From NCBI RefSeq assembly GCF_001644665.1, contig NZ_CP011393.1:620001-684000 (forward strand): a stretch of 64,000 nt of DNA. The letters are read 5' to 3'. This DNA comes from Fervidobacterium pennivorans (GTDB lineage Bacteria > Thermotogota > Thermotogae > Thermotogales > Fervidobacteriaceae). Position 1 is the stretch's first letter, and each line of letters opens with the position of its first letter. The notes under the pieces are model-generated. The model had not been told where the DNA came from. It did no database searches and saw only the letters and a list, made by a program, of their open reading frames with translations. The translations under genes were made by a program, and so were the position numbers. This document shows positions 30,046 to 38,682 of the stretch, in pieces.

Positions 30046-31289
30046 TTGGAATAGTTTTGCTTTTGTATGCAGTAGCTTACGCTTACATAATTTTTTTGCC
30101 TCAAATTTCTTCTGTAACAACGTTTTTGTTCGGCTTAACGTCTGTCTTAGTTATTGGTAACTTTGACTTTTCACGGTTATCCTTAATCATCGATTTTAAC
30201 ACTTTGTTTATTCTTCTTGGAATGATGACATTGATTTCCATTTTAAAGGGAAACGGTGTTTTTGTTGAAATCTCCAAAATAATCCTAAAAGCCAGTAGAG
30301 GAAGGGTTTACGTAGCTATATTCTTCATATACATCGCTATATTCTTCCTCTCGAGTTTCTTGGATAATGTCACTACTATTTTGATTTTCATACCGATACT
30401 TTTCTATATTTCCGACGCGCTTCAAATAGATTCTAAATTGCTCCTTATAAATGCTGTGCTTTTTTCCAACCTAGGTGGAATGACAACAGCCATAGGCGAC
30501 CCTCCAAACATAATTATTTACAGCGTGTCCCGTTTAAGTTTCATATCTTTTATAACCCATCTAATGCCTGTTGGTATAGCACTGCTGCTTGTACAATTTA
30601 TATTCTTAGGGAGAAAACTCCGTGCAGAAGCTGTAAATACGATATTCCAATCAAGTGTGGAGAACGATACTTCTCAAAACCGTAAATGGCAGTATTATCT
30701 ACTTGCATTTGTTTTTATTGTTACTTTGATGGTCTTTCACGAAGAACTTGGTATTGAGCTTGGAACAATAACAATGCTAGGAGCGATGAGCGTTTTGTTT
30801 GTTGAAGGGAAAAGTTTTCAGTCGGTTGTAGATGAAATTGACTGGGACACATTAATACTCATATCAGGTTTGTACCTTTTGAATTTTTCAATAGAGCACC
30901 TTAATTTTTATAGACCTTTTGTCTCTGTACTTTCCAAAATAAACAGCCCGTATTTGCTTGTTTTGTCTGTTCTGTGGTCTTCAATTTTCTTGACAGGATT
31001 TCTAAGCGCCCTACCAGTTACCCTAATGTATTTGGTCATCATTAAAAAATTAGTCCTTATGGGAGCACCCAATACACTGTACTGGGCCCTTGCCATTGGA
31101 GTTGGCATCGGGGGGAACTTGACCCCGATAGCATCTATGTGTAATATCGTTGGTAACAACCTTTTCAAGAATTTAAAAAACGAACGATTAACGTTTCTTC
31201 AGTTCACAAAGAATATGTTGAAGCCGGTTTTGCTTAGTGGTATAATCTCAAGTGTGTTTTTGTTAGTGTTTTCATTCACTGGGTTTTAA
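30042..31289 (+). CDS. ArsB/NhaD-type ion transporter superfamily permease
   Basis: 415 residues with about 11-12 hydrophobic segments. Signatures of the ion-transporter (IT) superfamily are FLDNVTTILIF, AIGDPPNIIIY in the first half and GGNLTPIASMCN in the second. Members move arsenite, Na+/H+ or dicarboxylates; the ligand cannot be told here. TTG start with a GGGGGAG site overlapping the upstream stop. A paralogue follows immediately. Confidence 0.8.
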   Translation: MIGIVLLLYAVAYAYIIFLPQISSVTTFLFGLTSVLVIGNFDFSRLSLIIDFNTLFILLGMMTLISILKGNGVFVEISKIILKASRGRVYVAIFFIYIAIFFLSSFLDNVTTILIFIPILFYISDALQIDSKLLLINAVLFSNLGGMTTAIGDPPNIIIYSVSRLSFISFITHLMPVGIALLLVQFIFLGRKLRAEAVNTIFQSSVENDTSQNRKWQYYLLAFVFIVTLMVFHEELGIELGTITMLGAMSVLFVEGKSFQSVVDEIDWDTLILISGLYLLNFSIEHLNFYRPFVSVLSKINSPYLLVLSVLWSSIFLTGFLSALPVTLMYLVIIKKLVLMGAPNTLYWALAIGVGIGGNLTPIASMCNIVGNNLFKNLKNERLTFLQFTKNMLKPVLLSGIISSVFLLVFSFTGF

Positions 31290-31315
31290 AGTAGCATTTT
31301 TAGGAGGTGACGCAG

Positions 31316-32599
31316 TTGAAATTAGTAGTAGCCTTGACGTTTTCGTTAGTTTTGTACTTTGTTGTTACTGGAAAACTCAACAAAACCATTGCCGCTATGG
31401 TTGGAGGATTAACATTATTAGCTATAAGAGTTTTTCCTGACCCGTATGAAGGTTTAAAAGAATCTATAGATATCAACACCTTACTCTTCCTCATTGGCAT
31501 GATGATATTTGTACGCGTAATGGAAACCTCGGGAATATTTGAATACATAGCTATTAAGACTGTCAAAATTGCTGGCACAAGCTTACCAAAATTGTTCTTT
31601 GCCTTAACTTTTGTTGTTGGTTTTGTCTCGGCTTTTATCGATAACGTAACAACGATTTTAATATTCGTTCCTGTTACATTTGCAATCAGTGATATTTTAA
31701 ACATAGACCCTGTTCCTTTTGTTCTTGGAGAGATATTCGCTTCTAACATTGGTGGTACAATGACCCCAATAGGAGACCCACCGAACATATTAATTACTTC
31801 CGCAGCTAAGATTCCATTCATTGAGTTCATAAAATATATGGTTCCAGTGAATTTAATTATACTGTTTTTAGCCGATGTTTCATTGCTCGTTATTTTCAAA
31901 AAGGAATTCAGCAGGCAATTTTCAAGAGATTTTCTGGAAGCGTTTGATGAAGCAAAGGTTGTTAAAAGCAGAAAACGGTTTGTATTAGCATCCGGATTCA
32001 TGTTTTTCATAATCTTTTTGTTTTTGCTGCAAAAACCTTTGAAGCTTGAAAGTTCCATTATAGGTTTGATTGCTGGCTTTTTCGGTTTGCTAATATTTGA
32101 ACCTCAAGAGATTACACCATTTTTGGAAAAGGTGGAGTGGGAAGTCATATTCTTTTTCTTAGGTCTCTTCATAATAACGGGTGCTATGGAAAAAGTTGGG
32201 ATAATGAAAGACATAGCAAATTTTCTTGTTAAAATAGCATCAGGTTCCGCGGTTACCTTAGTTTCCGTCATAGTGTGGGCATCTGGTATTGTTTCCGGAT
32301 TTGTAGACAACATACCATTTGCAGCAACAATGATTCCAGTGATAAAAGGCTTACCAACAATTAGTCCCCAATTTTCTAACATAACGCCGCTTTGGTACGC
32401 ACTGTCTTTGGGAGTTTGTCTAGGTGGTAATCTCACGCCTGTTGGCGCATCGGCAAATGTTGTTGGACTCACACTCCTGAAAAAGTACAAAGGAAAAGAG
32501 ATAGCGTTTCGCAGTTTTATTAAATATTCTTTTGCTGTTGTTACCATAAGTTTGGTAGTGTCAAATGTTTTTTCACTAATACTCCTCAAAATTCTTTAA
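31316..32599 (+). CDS. ArsB/NhaD-type ion transporter superfamily permease (second copy)
   Basis: 427 residues, a multi-spanning paralogue of the preceding gene. It has FIDNVTTILIFVP and PIGDPPNILITSA in the first half, and GFVDNIPFAATMIP and GGNLTPVGASANVVG in the second. This copy keeps all four repeat-related motifs and is closer to the canonical pattern than its neighbour. The start is TTG at 31316 with GGAGGTG; the GTG at 31307 lies within the ribosome site. The two may form a heteromer or have split substrates. Confidence 0.82.
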   Translation: MKLVVALTFSLVLYFVVTGKLNKTIAAMVGGLTLLAIRVFPDPYEGLKESIDINTLLFLIGMMIFVRVMETSGIFEYIAIKTVKIAGTSLPKLFFALTFVVGFVSAFIDNVTTILIFVPVTFAISDILNIDPVPFVLGEIFASNIGGTMTPIGDPPNILITSAAKIPFIEFIKYMVPVNLIILFLADVSLLVIFKKEFSRQFSRDFLEAFDEAKVVKSRKRFVLASGFMFFIIFLFLLQKPLKLESSIIGLIAGFFGLLIFEPQEITPFLEKVEWEVIFFFLGLFIITGAMEKVGIMKDIANFLVKIASGSAVTLVSVIVWASGIVSGFVDNIPFAATMIPVIKGLPTISPQFSNITPLWYALSLGVCLGGNLTPVGASANVVGLTLLKKYKGKEIAFRSFIKYSFAVVTISLVVSNVFSLILLKIL

Positions 32600-32620
32600 A
32601 AACATATTTTGGATATTGGA

Positions 32621-33292
32621 ATGAAAAGTATGGTTGATATTTCAAATTTTTTGTACCCAAAGACTCTAGAGGAAGCAGAAAGGATACAAAAAGAATTTTT
32701 GAAAAAACTTGTCTTACTTCCTCTTGATTTTTCTAAGGTGACTTTGATTGCCGGTGTTGATGTCAGCTATGTTGGAGATCAAGCATTAGGAGTCGTTGTT
32801 GTGATAAATAAAAACTTTGAGGTAATTGAAGTAATTCATGAGACATTGAAGGTTACATTTCCGTATGTTCCCGGGTTTCTTGCTTTTCGAGAAGCACCCG
32901 TAATTTTAAAATGTTTCGAAAAGCTTAAAAGCAAGCCTGATGTTGTATTATTCGATGGTCAAGGAATTGCACACCCTCGAAGACTTGGAATAGCATCTCA
33001 TGTTGGTATACTCTTAGATATCCCTACAATCGGAGTAGCAAAGAGTATATTATATGGAAAGTGTGAAAAACCATCCGATGTCGGACAAGCTACAGAACTA
33101 AAGGATAGAAATGGAGAGGTTATAGGTTTCTGTTATCTTTCAAAGAAAAACACAAAACCCATAGTAATCTCTCCGGGATATAAAACAAACTTGGAGAGTT
33201 CCCTCTACATCGTTAAATCCCTCATCAATGGTTTTAAGCTTCCGGAACCTGTAAGACTAGCTCATCACTATTCACAGAAATTAAAATCCTGA
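32621..33292 (+). CDS. nfi: Endonuclease V
   Basis: Endonuclease V nicks DNA one base 3' to deaminated adenine (hypoxanthine). About 223 residues, close to the Thermotoga enzyme. Catalytic and wedge motifs visible are AGVDVSYV (first Asp), FPYVPGFLAFREAP, FDGQGIAHPRRLGIASHVG (second Asp and the His/Arg segment) and TIGVAKSILYG. The start is uncertain: TTG 32609, ATG 32621 and ATG 32630 are in frame, and none has a strong ribosome site. Confidence 0.93.
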   Translation: MKSMVDISNFLYPKTLEEAERIQKEFLKKLVLLPLDFSKVTLIAGVDVSYVGDQALGVVVVINKNFEVIEVIHETLKVTFPYVPGFLAFREAPVILKCFEKLKSKPDVVLFDGQGIAHPRRLGIASHVGILLDIPTIGVAKSILYGKCEKPSDVGQATELKDRNGEVIGFCYLSKKNTKPIVISPGYKTNLESSLYIVKSLINGFKLPEPVRLAHHYSQKLKS

Positions 33293-33311
33293 TTGTGTAC
33301 ATTGTACACAA
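33293..33311. promoter_or_regulatory. 19-bp perfect palindrome, operator candidate
   Basis: TTGTGTAC-ATT-GTACACAA is an 8-bp inverted repeat with a 3-bp centre. It starts immediately after the endonuclease V stop, about 65 nt upstream of a TATAAT (33376-33381) that could serve the next gene. No T-run follows, so it is more like a protein-binding site than a terminator. Confidence 0.4.
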
Positions 33312-33438
33312 CAGTACTAGCCAAAGCACCGGAGATTATCCATAGCTTTCTAAGGATTTTCTAAGCTTCAATGGATATAATCATCAGTGGTAGTTGAAAG
33401 ATGAACTACTATTTATTCTTAGAAGGGGAGGTGTTGCC

Positions 33439-34101
33439 ATGAGAAAAGTATTACCGTTACTCTTTGTGCTGCTTACATCACTCTTAGTATTTTCAGCTAC
33501 CCAACCGCAGATGAAAGCTCTTTTAAACAACTTTATTTTAGAAAAGGAGCCCTTTGAAATTACAGGAACAGTTAAGGAAGTTGTATACAGACCTGGAAGG
33601 TTTGGATATTTGGTTTTGACAACAGAGGCAACAGAGGTTAAAGTGCCAGTTGACGAAAAACTTTCATTGGTAGTAAAACCTGATGAAAAAGTAACTGTCA
33701 AAGGCTCAAAGATTACGGCTTTCATACCTATTAGCTTGGAAACAAAGGGCTACAGACTTGTTTTCAGAAATAAGGTTCCAAAAAACGTTCAATTAACAGA
33801 ACTTAAAGCCAAAATCAAGAAAATCGAAGTTGGTAAAAACTATGCAAACATTGTAATCCTGGACGAGAACAACAAAGAGTACAAATTCCCCGCTGGTTTA
33901 GTCCCGTTCTGGAGGAATTTAAAAGAAGGCGATGAAGTTAACATCTCAGGTTTCGAAAGAGTATTTGAAATCAAAGAAAGCATCACTGTCAATGGAAAGA
34001 CATACATATTACCTGCTAAAGAACTTTTGACAAATCTTAGTCGACGCACTATTGTGTTTAAGCAAAGATTCACGCCGAGATTTTTCAGACATAGACTCTG
34101 A
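33439..34101 (+). CDS. Exported protein of unknown function
   Basis: 220 residues with a clear signal peptide (KVLPLLFVLLTSLLVFSA). Two beta-rich segments look alike: FEITGTVKEVVYRPGRFGYLVL...VKVPV and TELKAKIKKIEVGKNYANIVIL...YKFPA. This suggests two OB-like modules. The C-terminus is basic. I do not recognise a family. The ATG at 33439 has GGGGAGGTG; the longer reading from 33394 has no such site. A strong terminator follows. Confidence 0.6.
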   Translation: MRKVLPLLFVLLTSLLVFSATQPQMKALLNNFILEKEPFEITGTVKEVVYRPGRFGYLVLTTEATEVKVPVDEKLSLVVKPDEKVTVKGSKITAFIPISLETKGYRLVFRNKVPKNVQLTELKAKIKKIEVGKNYANIVILDENNKEYKFPAGLVPFWRNLKEGDEVNISGFERVFEIKESITVNGKTYILPAKELLTNLSRRTIVFKQRFTPRFFRHRL

Positions 34102-34111
34102 TGATAAAAGC

Positions 34112-34148
34112 AAAACAAAAGCCAGGCTTCATGCCTGGCTTTTGTTTT
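34112..34148. terminator. Bidirectional intrinsic terminator
   Basis: A 16-bp perfect stem (AAAACAAAAGCCAGGC with its complement) and a 5-nt loop lie between two convergent genes. The A/T-rich arms give a U-tract in both directions. Confidence 0.85.
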
Positions 34149-34172
34149 GAATTTTATGATTTCCTTGGTCAA

Positions 34173-34658
34173 TTATTCTCTACTTCCAAGTTCTCTATCG
34201 AGCATATATAAACCTGTTGGGCTATCTTGGAGCTTTTTAAGTTTTCTAACTATCAGGTCTGTTTGAGCCTCTTCTTCAACCTGCTCTTTTATAAACCATG
34301 CAAGGAACTGTTCGGTAGCATAGTCTTTCTCTTTCCTTGCGATTTCCAGTATATTGTTGATGCTCTTTGTTATGGATTTTTCATGTTCATACGCTGCTTC
34401 AAATGCTTCTAACGGGCTTTTCCAAGTGCTCTTAGGTTTTTCCAAAGCAGGAAGTTCAACCTTTGACCCGCGTTCATAAAGAAAATCATAAATTTTCATT
34501 GCGTGTCCTAATTCTTCCTTGGCTTGCACTTTCATCCATTTTGCAAAACCTGGCAAATCCATAGCATCAAAGTAGGTTGCCATTGAAAGATATAAATATG
34601 CTGAGAAAATTTCCTTACCTACCTGCTCGTTTAAAGCCTTAAGTACCTTTTCATTCAT
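34173..34658 (-). CDS. ftn: Ferritin (non-haem)
   Basis: 161 residues forming the four-helix ferritin fold that stores iron. Ferroxidase ligands are seen in EIFSAYLYLSMA (first Glu), KEELGHAMKIYDF (Glu and His), and the later Glu/Gln positions around YEHEKS and FIKEQVEEEAQ. I start at MNEKVLKALNEQ (34658) with a GGTGGGA site; the longer reading from 34709 reaches into the peroxiredoxin gene. It is downstream of, and probably co-transcribed with, the peroxiredoxin gene, pairing iron storage with peroxide removal. Confidence 0.92.
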   Translation of the reverse strand: MNEKVLKALNEQVGKEIFSAYLYLSMATYFDAMDLPGFAKWMKVQAKEELGHAMKIYDFLYERGSKVELPALEKPKSTWKSPLEAFEAAYEHEKSITKSINNILEIARKEKDYATEQFLAWFIKEQVEEEAQTDLIVRKLKKLQDSPTGLYMLDRELGSRE

Positions 34659-34683
34659 GCTAAATCCCACCCTTTCATAGTTT

Positions 34684-35136
34684 TCAAAGTACCTTTTCAA
34701 TTTCATCATACGATGGTTCTATTCTTGGGTCTTCGGTAACCCAAGCGTAAATTACTTGTCCGTTTTCAACAACAAAAACAGCTCTCTTAGCAACTGTGTA
34801 ATTTGGAATACCGACAAAGTTCTCATGCACACCACCGTATTGCCGAGCAACAATGCCTCCAAAATCTGAGAGCAACCTAAAATTCAGTCTGTTTTTCTCG
34901 GCAAATGCTTTGTTAGCAAACGGGCTATCAACACTGATTCCAAGCACAGTTGCATTCAAATTGTTGAATCTTACTAGCATGTCTCGGAAAGTACAAAGCT
35001 CCTTTTCACAGACACTCGTAAATGCACCGGGATAAAAGGCCAAAACTACCTTACCCTGAATTTCGGAAAGTTTCACTTTTTGTAGATTAGTATCGAATAA
35101 TTCAAAATCTGGGGCTATTGAACCTTTTTGAACCAT
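34684..35136 (-). CDS. Peroxiredoxin (AhpC/TSA superfamily)
   Basis: 150 residues from MVQKGSIAPDF. The active-site motif PGAFTSVCEKELCTF carries the peroxidatic Cys in the PxxxTxxC context, and a nearby second Cys in KELC could resolve it. It reduces peroxides in the cytoplasm. The start at 35136 has an AGGAGG site; the earlier in-frame codon at 35172 lies between promoter and ribosome site. It leads a two-gene operon with ferritin. Confidence 0.9.
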   Translation of the reverse strand: MVQKGSIAPDFELFDTNLQKVKLSEIQGKVVLAFYPGAFTSVCEKELCTFRDMLVRFNNLNATVLGISVDSPFANKAFAEKNRLNFRLLSDFGGIVARQYGGVHENFVGIPNYTVAKRAVFVVENGQVIYAWVTEDPRIEPSYDEIEKVL

Positions 35137-35179
35137 AAACTCAACCTCCTCGTGGTAAAAAATTTGTATCACCTAACAT

Positions 35180-35208
35180 ATTATACCAAATATAAATTTG
35201 TAAGTCAA
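35180..35208 (-). promoter_or_regulatory. Sigma-70 promoter of the peroxiredoxin-ferritin operon
   Basis: TTGACT (35208-35203), 17 nt, TATAAT (35185-35180) on the minus strand; near-consensus hexamers and ideal spacing. Confidence 0.75.
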
Positions 35209-35351
35209 CCAATTTTGAAAAACAAAATCGTTGGCTAGACTGGTGCGTAAATCCAATCGACAGAGATATTGAGTTTGAAAAAGAAAATTACAGTAATTTA
35301 CACTAATCTTCCTTTCCTCACTTTAAGTCACTGAAAACTTCAAAGTAACAA

Positions 35352-35381
35352 TTGCAACTTTTTTGAAATGTGTGGTATAAT
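35352..35381 (+). promoter_or_regulatory. Promoter of the solute-binding protein gene
   Basis: TTGCAA, 18 nt, TATAAT (35376-35381) preceded by TGTGG as an extended -10. The 309-nt gap 35137-35445 otherwise holds only the divergent promoter and a short leader with a GAACCCACTGTGCGGGTT hairpin at about 35389-35406. Confidence 0.65.
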
Positions 35382-35445
35382 ATAGCTGAACCCACTGTGC
35401 GGGTTAATAGTCTCTCATCACATCCTTTTTGAAGGGGGGATTTTT

Positions 35446-37293
35446 GTGAAAAAGGTAGTAGTAGCATTCCTAAGTGTTTTCCTCGCGGTAGTGCTCCTTG
35501 CGTTTGACCCTACGGTCTACGTGGCGGCAACCATAGGTGAACCAGACACACTCGACCCACATCTAGCTTATGACACTGCAAGCGGTGAAGTTATCTACAA
35601 CGTATATGAAAACCTTATTCAGTACAAAGGCAGAAGCGTTAGTGAATTTGAACCAAGGCTTGCAACGGAAGTTCCAACAGTCAAGAACGGACTCATTAAA
35701 GACGGCGGGAAGACATATGTATTTCCAATCAGAAAAGGCGTAAAGTTCCACAATGGCAATCCGCTGACACCAGAAGATGTTGAATACTCATTTGAACGCG
35801 GTCTTCTTTACGACCCAGAAGGCGGTCCAATGTGGATGCTTTGGTATGCAATCTTTGGTGTGCACTCAAGAGATGAGGCTCTCGAAGAGTTTGTTGGAAA
35901 ACCAGTTAGTGAAATATTCGATAAAAGCGGAGAGCCAAAACCAGAATATAAACAAAAACTGATAGACTTTTACAAACAAGTTGTCGATCCAGCAATAGAA
36001 GTCCAGGGAGACAACGTAATTATTAAGCTCAAAAGACCATACGGTCCATTCCTCAACATCATTGCACAAAGTGCAAACTGGGCAGCAATCCTTGACAAAG
36101 AAACATGTATTAAACTTGGCCTTTGGGATGGAAAACCAGATACATGGTGGAAATACAAGGATATGCAAAAAGAACAATCACCACTCTATGCATGGGCAAT
36201 GGGTACTGGACCTTTCAAATTTGTAGAATGGGACAGAAAGCAACAAAAAATCACGCTTGTTGCTAATGAAAATTACTGGAGAGAACCTCCAAAACTTAAG
36301 AAAGTAATAATCTGGGGTATTGACGAATGGTCAACAAGAAAAGCAATGCTTGAGAAAGGTGACGCAGATTCTATAGCTGTTGTTCTTGAATACCTCGACC
36401 AACTCAGAGGTAACAAGGATATTCAGATTATCGAAAACATTCCAACACTCTCTGTGACAGTTGTTGGTTTCAACTGGTCCATCAACCCATCAAGTAAGTA
36501 TGTTGGAAGTGGAAAACTGGACGGTAACGGAATACCTCTTGACTTCTTCAGCGACGTATATGCCAGAAAAGCTGTTGCAGCAGCTATTAACTACGATGCA
36601 CTCATTAGGGATGTTCTAAAAGGTTTCGGTAAGAGAATTCCAACGGCGTTGCCAGAAGGATTACTTGGATTTGACCCAACTCTTCCACTTTACAAATTTA
36701 ATTTGAACGAAGTGCGCGCAAATCTCCAGAAAGCTTGGAAAGGAGAAGCATTGAAGAAAGGAATCAAGTTCAGTGTTGCTTACAACCAGGGTAACGTTGC
36801 AAGACAAAGAATTGCAGAAATGATAAAGATGTACATGGAAATGGCAGCGCCGGGAAAAGTTAAGATAGATGTTCAACCACTTCAGTGGCCAACATTCTTG
36901 GATGCAACGAAACGCGGCGAACTGCCAGTGTTTATACTCGGATGGCTTGCTGACTTCCCAGACCCAGATAACTTCATCTTTACATACTACCACAGCAACG
37001 GTGACTACTCATCAAGACAAGGTGAGAACTTCAGAAAATTCGTAAGCACTCCAAGAAAAGAACTTGGCGGTAAGAGCCTTGACGATCTCATCGAACAAGC
37101 CGCAGCAGAAACAGATCCAGCAGTTAGGGCAAAACTTTACTTGCAGATTCAAAAGTTCGTTATTGACAACTGTATCAGTGTTCCAGTTTACCAACCAGTT
37201 GGTGTTCGTGTCCAAAGAACGTGGGTAAAAGGTTGGTATGACAACCCAATGAGACCTGGTAACGACTTCTACATACTCTACAAAGCAAAATAA
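35446..37293 (+). CDS. ABC transporter solute-binding protein, family 5 (peptide/oligosaccharide type)
   Basis: 615 residues. A signal peptide (VVVAFLSVFLAVVLLAF) precedes the SBP_bac_5 fold: GEPDTLDPHLAYDTASG, KGVKFHNGNPLTPEDVEYSFER, a GTGPFKF segment and VANENYW. In this phylum such proteins bind peptides or oligosaccharides. No permease or ATPase gene is adjacent, and a strong promoter and terminator isolate it as a single-gene unit. It must rely on transporter parts encoded elsewhere. GTG start with a GGGGGG site. Confidence 0.9.
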   Translation: MKKVVVAFLSVFLAVVLLAFDPTVYVAATIGEPDTLDPHLAYDTASGEVIYNVYENLIQYKGRSVSEFEPRLATEVPTVKNGLIKDGGKTYVFPIRKGVKFHNGNPLTPEDVEYSFERGLLYDPEGGPMWMLWYAIFGVHSRDEALEEFVGKPVSEIFDKSGEPKPEYKQKLIDFYKQVVDPAIEVQGDNVIIKLKRPYGPFLNIIAQSANWAAILDKETCIKLGLWDGKPDTWWKYKDMQKEQSPLYAWAMGTGPFKFVEWDRKQQKITLVANENYWREPPKLKKVIIWGIDEWSTRKAMLEKGDADSIAVVLEYLDQLRGNKDIQIIENIPTLSVTVVGFNWSINPSSKYVGSGKLDGNGIPLDFFSDVYARKAVAAAINYDALIRDVLKGFGKRIPTALPEGLLGFDPTLPLYKFNLNEVRANLQKAWKGEALKKGIKFSVAYNQGNVARQRIAEMIKMYMEMAAPGKVKIDVQPLQWPTFLDATKRGELPVFILGWLADFPDPDNFIFTYYHSNGDYSSRQGENFRKFVSTPRKELGGKSLDDLIEQAAAETDPAVRAKLYLQIQKFVIDNCISVPVYQPVGVRVQRTWVKGWYDNPMRPGNDFYILYKAK

Positions 37294-37310
37294 TAGTTTT
37301 CATTAGTTTA

Positions 37311-37344
37311 AAAGGGTCGCCTTGCAAGGCGACCCTTTCTTTTT
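37311..37344 (+). terminator. Intrinsic terminator of the solute-binding protein gene
   Basis: A 14-bp palindromic stem, AAAGGGTCGCCTTG with its complement, folds with a TTGC loop and is followed by CTTTTT. The group II intron begins immediately after the T-run at 37345. Confidence 0.9.
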
Positions 37345-37736
37345 GTGTGCCCGGCATGAGCGGCAGCTTGGCGGTAAAAGTTTTGCTATGGGCTTGGTAG
37401 TGGGAACGTAAATGTGGCAAGTAAATGGGATGAAAGTGGGCGTTCTTACCCCAGGACGGATACACCTATTGTTAACCTACTCATTGATGTGTAGCTGAAT
37501 CGTCAGAAATCAGCAAAGCTCAGTAGCCGAAAGGTGATGGGAAGCAGAAAACCGAAGAGTGATAGCTTGGAGAAAAAATGGTGGAACCCGGGCATAACCA
37601 AGCAGTGTTAATGCCATCAACGACAGTTCCAGAATCACAAGCCAGTGTGCAGTAGCGCAAATCAACTAAGAAACCGCCGTATACCGCACGGTACGTACGG
37701 TGGTGTGAGAGAACATTGGGTAAATTACCTAATTAC
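37345..37736 (+). mobile_element. ORF-less group II intron, class C (IIC)
   Basis: The stretch starts with GTGTG, the group II 5' consensus GUGYG, exactly after a terminator T-run, which is the known IIC target. Domain V is at about 37673-37704. ACCGCCGTA pairs with TACGGTGGT, then TACC/GGTA closes a GCAC loop, with a 2-nt CG bulge. The catalytic triad is CGC, as usual for IIC. Domain VI follows as ATTGGGTAA-A-TTACCTAAT (37715-37733). The end is near 37733-37736. At about 390 nt there is no room for the reverse transcriptase/maturase of domain IV, so mobility or splicing would need help in trans. The 3' boundary is uncertain by a few nt. Confidence 0.85.
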
Positions 37737-37755
37737 CTAGCTCCTACTCGATTAT

Positions 37756-38682
37756 TTACATTATCTTAGCCCTTTTGCCTTGGTAAGTATCTTTTTCTAT
37801 CAATCTATTTTCTATCAAGTTAACGATCTCGGTTTTTGTCCTTCCCCAATTTCCAAAAAGTGTACCAGTTAAGGGTGGGGCTGCAACAAGTCTGTGAATA
37901 ACTATCCGTGGCGACAGATTCTCGAGGAAAGTAACCGCTCGTTCAACGTATTCTTCAAGGGTTCCTACCTGTAATTTTCCTGACTTAAACATTTCACCAA
38001 AAACAGACCCCTCGACAATATACAGAGAGTGAAGTTTTACACCATCCACTCCAAGTGCGGAAATTATCTTTGCACTTTCTACAACATCTAATGTATTATC
38101 TCCTGGCAAATTCAAAATTACGTGCGATACAACTTCAAATCCATATCTTTTTAGAAGATTCACAGCGTAGATGTATTCTCCCAGGGTATGACCTCTGTTT
38201 ATCTTAACCAGAGTATGATAATTCGCGGTTTGTAAACCTACATCAAAAGAGACTTGAATACCGTGCCCTTTCCTTATATCATCAACCATATTTAAAATTT
38301 CTTCGTTTATGCAGTCTGGTCTTGTTGCGATATCAAGTTGAACAACATCTTCGTCTATTGCCTCTGTATAGGTCTTCCTCAAGACGTCTAATGGGGCGTA
38401 AGTGTTTGTATAGTTTTGAAAATACGCAATGAATTTTCTAATACCCTTTTTTCGATACTTCTCCTTCATTTTCTCTAACTGTTCTTTAACACTTAATCCT
38501 GCAAAAGTGCTAAAACCACTACCCGTTTCATCACAGAAAAAACAACCTGGTCTTCCATTTTCTCTATTTGGACATGTGAAACCTGCATTGAGTGGCAATC
38601 TTTGAACCTTTTCTCCAAATTTTTTCTTTAGTTCAACGCTTAGCTTTCTATACCTGTAACCATCCTCGAGAAAGTCGAAAAT
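37756..38682 (-). CDS. YhcC/TIGR01212-family radical SAM protein, non-standard start
   Basis: An Elp3-like radical SAM protein. The cluster cysteines lie in TCPNRENGRPGCFFCDE, and family features RPDCINEEIL, SFDVGLQTANYHTL and HVILNLPGD are present. The conserved N-terminal lead (YRKLSVELKKKFGEKVQRLPLNAG) lies upstream of the first standard start (TTG 38598). The frame has no ATG/GTG/TTG before a stop. A TGAGGAGGTG site at 38700-38691 is 8 nt before ATT at 38682, which I take as the likely start (308 residues). It overlaps the end of mtaD. The true substrate is unknown. Confidence 0.75.
   Translation of the reverse strand: MFDFLEDGYRYRKLSVELKKKFGEKVQRLPLNAGFTCPNRENGRPGCFFCDETGSGFSTFAGLSVKEQLEKMKEKYRKKGIRKFIAYFQNYTNTYAPLDVLRKTYTEAIDEDVVQLDIATRPDCINEEILNMVDDIRKGHGIQVSFDVGLQTANYHTLVKINRGHTLGEYIYAVNLLKRYGFEVVSHVILNLPGDNTLDVVESAKIISALGVDGVKLHSLYIVEGSVFGEMFKSGKLQVGTLEEYVERAVTFLENLSPRIVIHRLVAAPPLTGTLFGNWGRTKTEIVNLIENRLIEKDTYQGKRAKIM

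Noticed and set aside
31300-32058. Long minus-strand frame (252 codons) antisense to the second ArsB/NhaD-type carrier
   Set aside because: Low-complexity Lys/Asn/Thr-rich translation with no motif and no ribosome site; the plus strand has clear transporter motifs, so this is a shadow.
32104-32589. Minus-strand frame of 161 codons over the same carrier gene
   Set aside because: Antisense shadow of the transmembrane coding sequence; no domain and no start signal.
36661-37465. Minus-strand frames over the solute-binding protein and intron
   Set aside because: Antisense shadows without ribosome sites or motifs; one spans the terminator and intron, which rules out a real gene.
37294-37755. tRNA or other stable RNA gene in the gap after the solute-binding protein
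   Set aside because: No cloverleaf or anticodon arm was found; the structured 3' part matches group II domain V instead.
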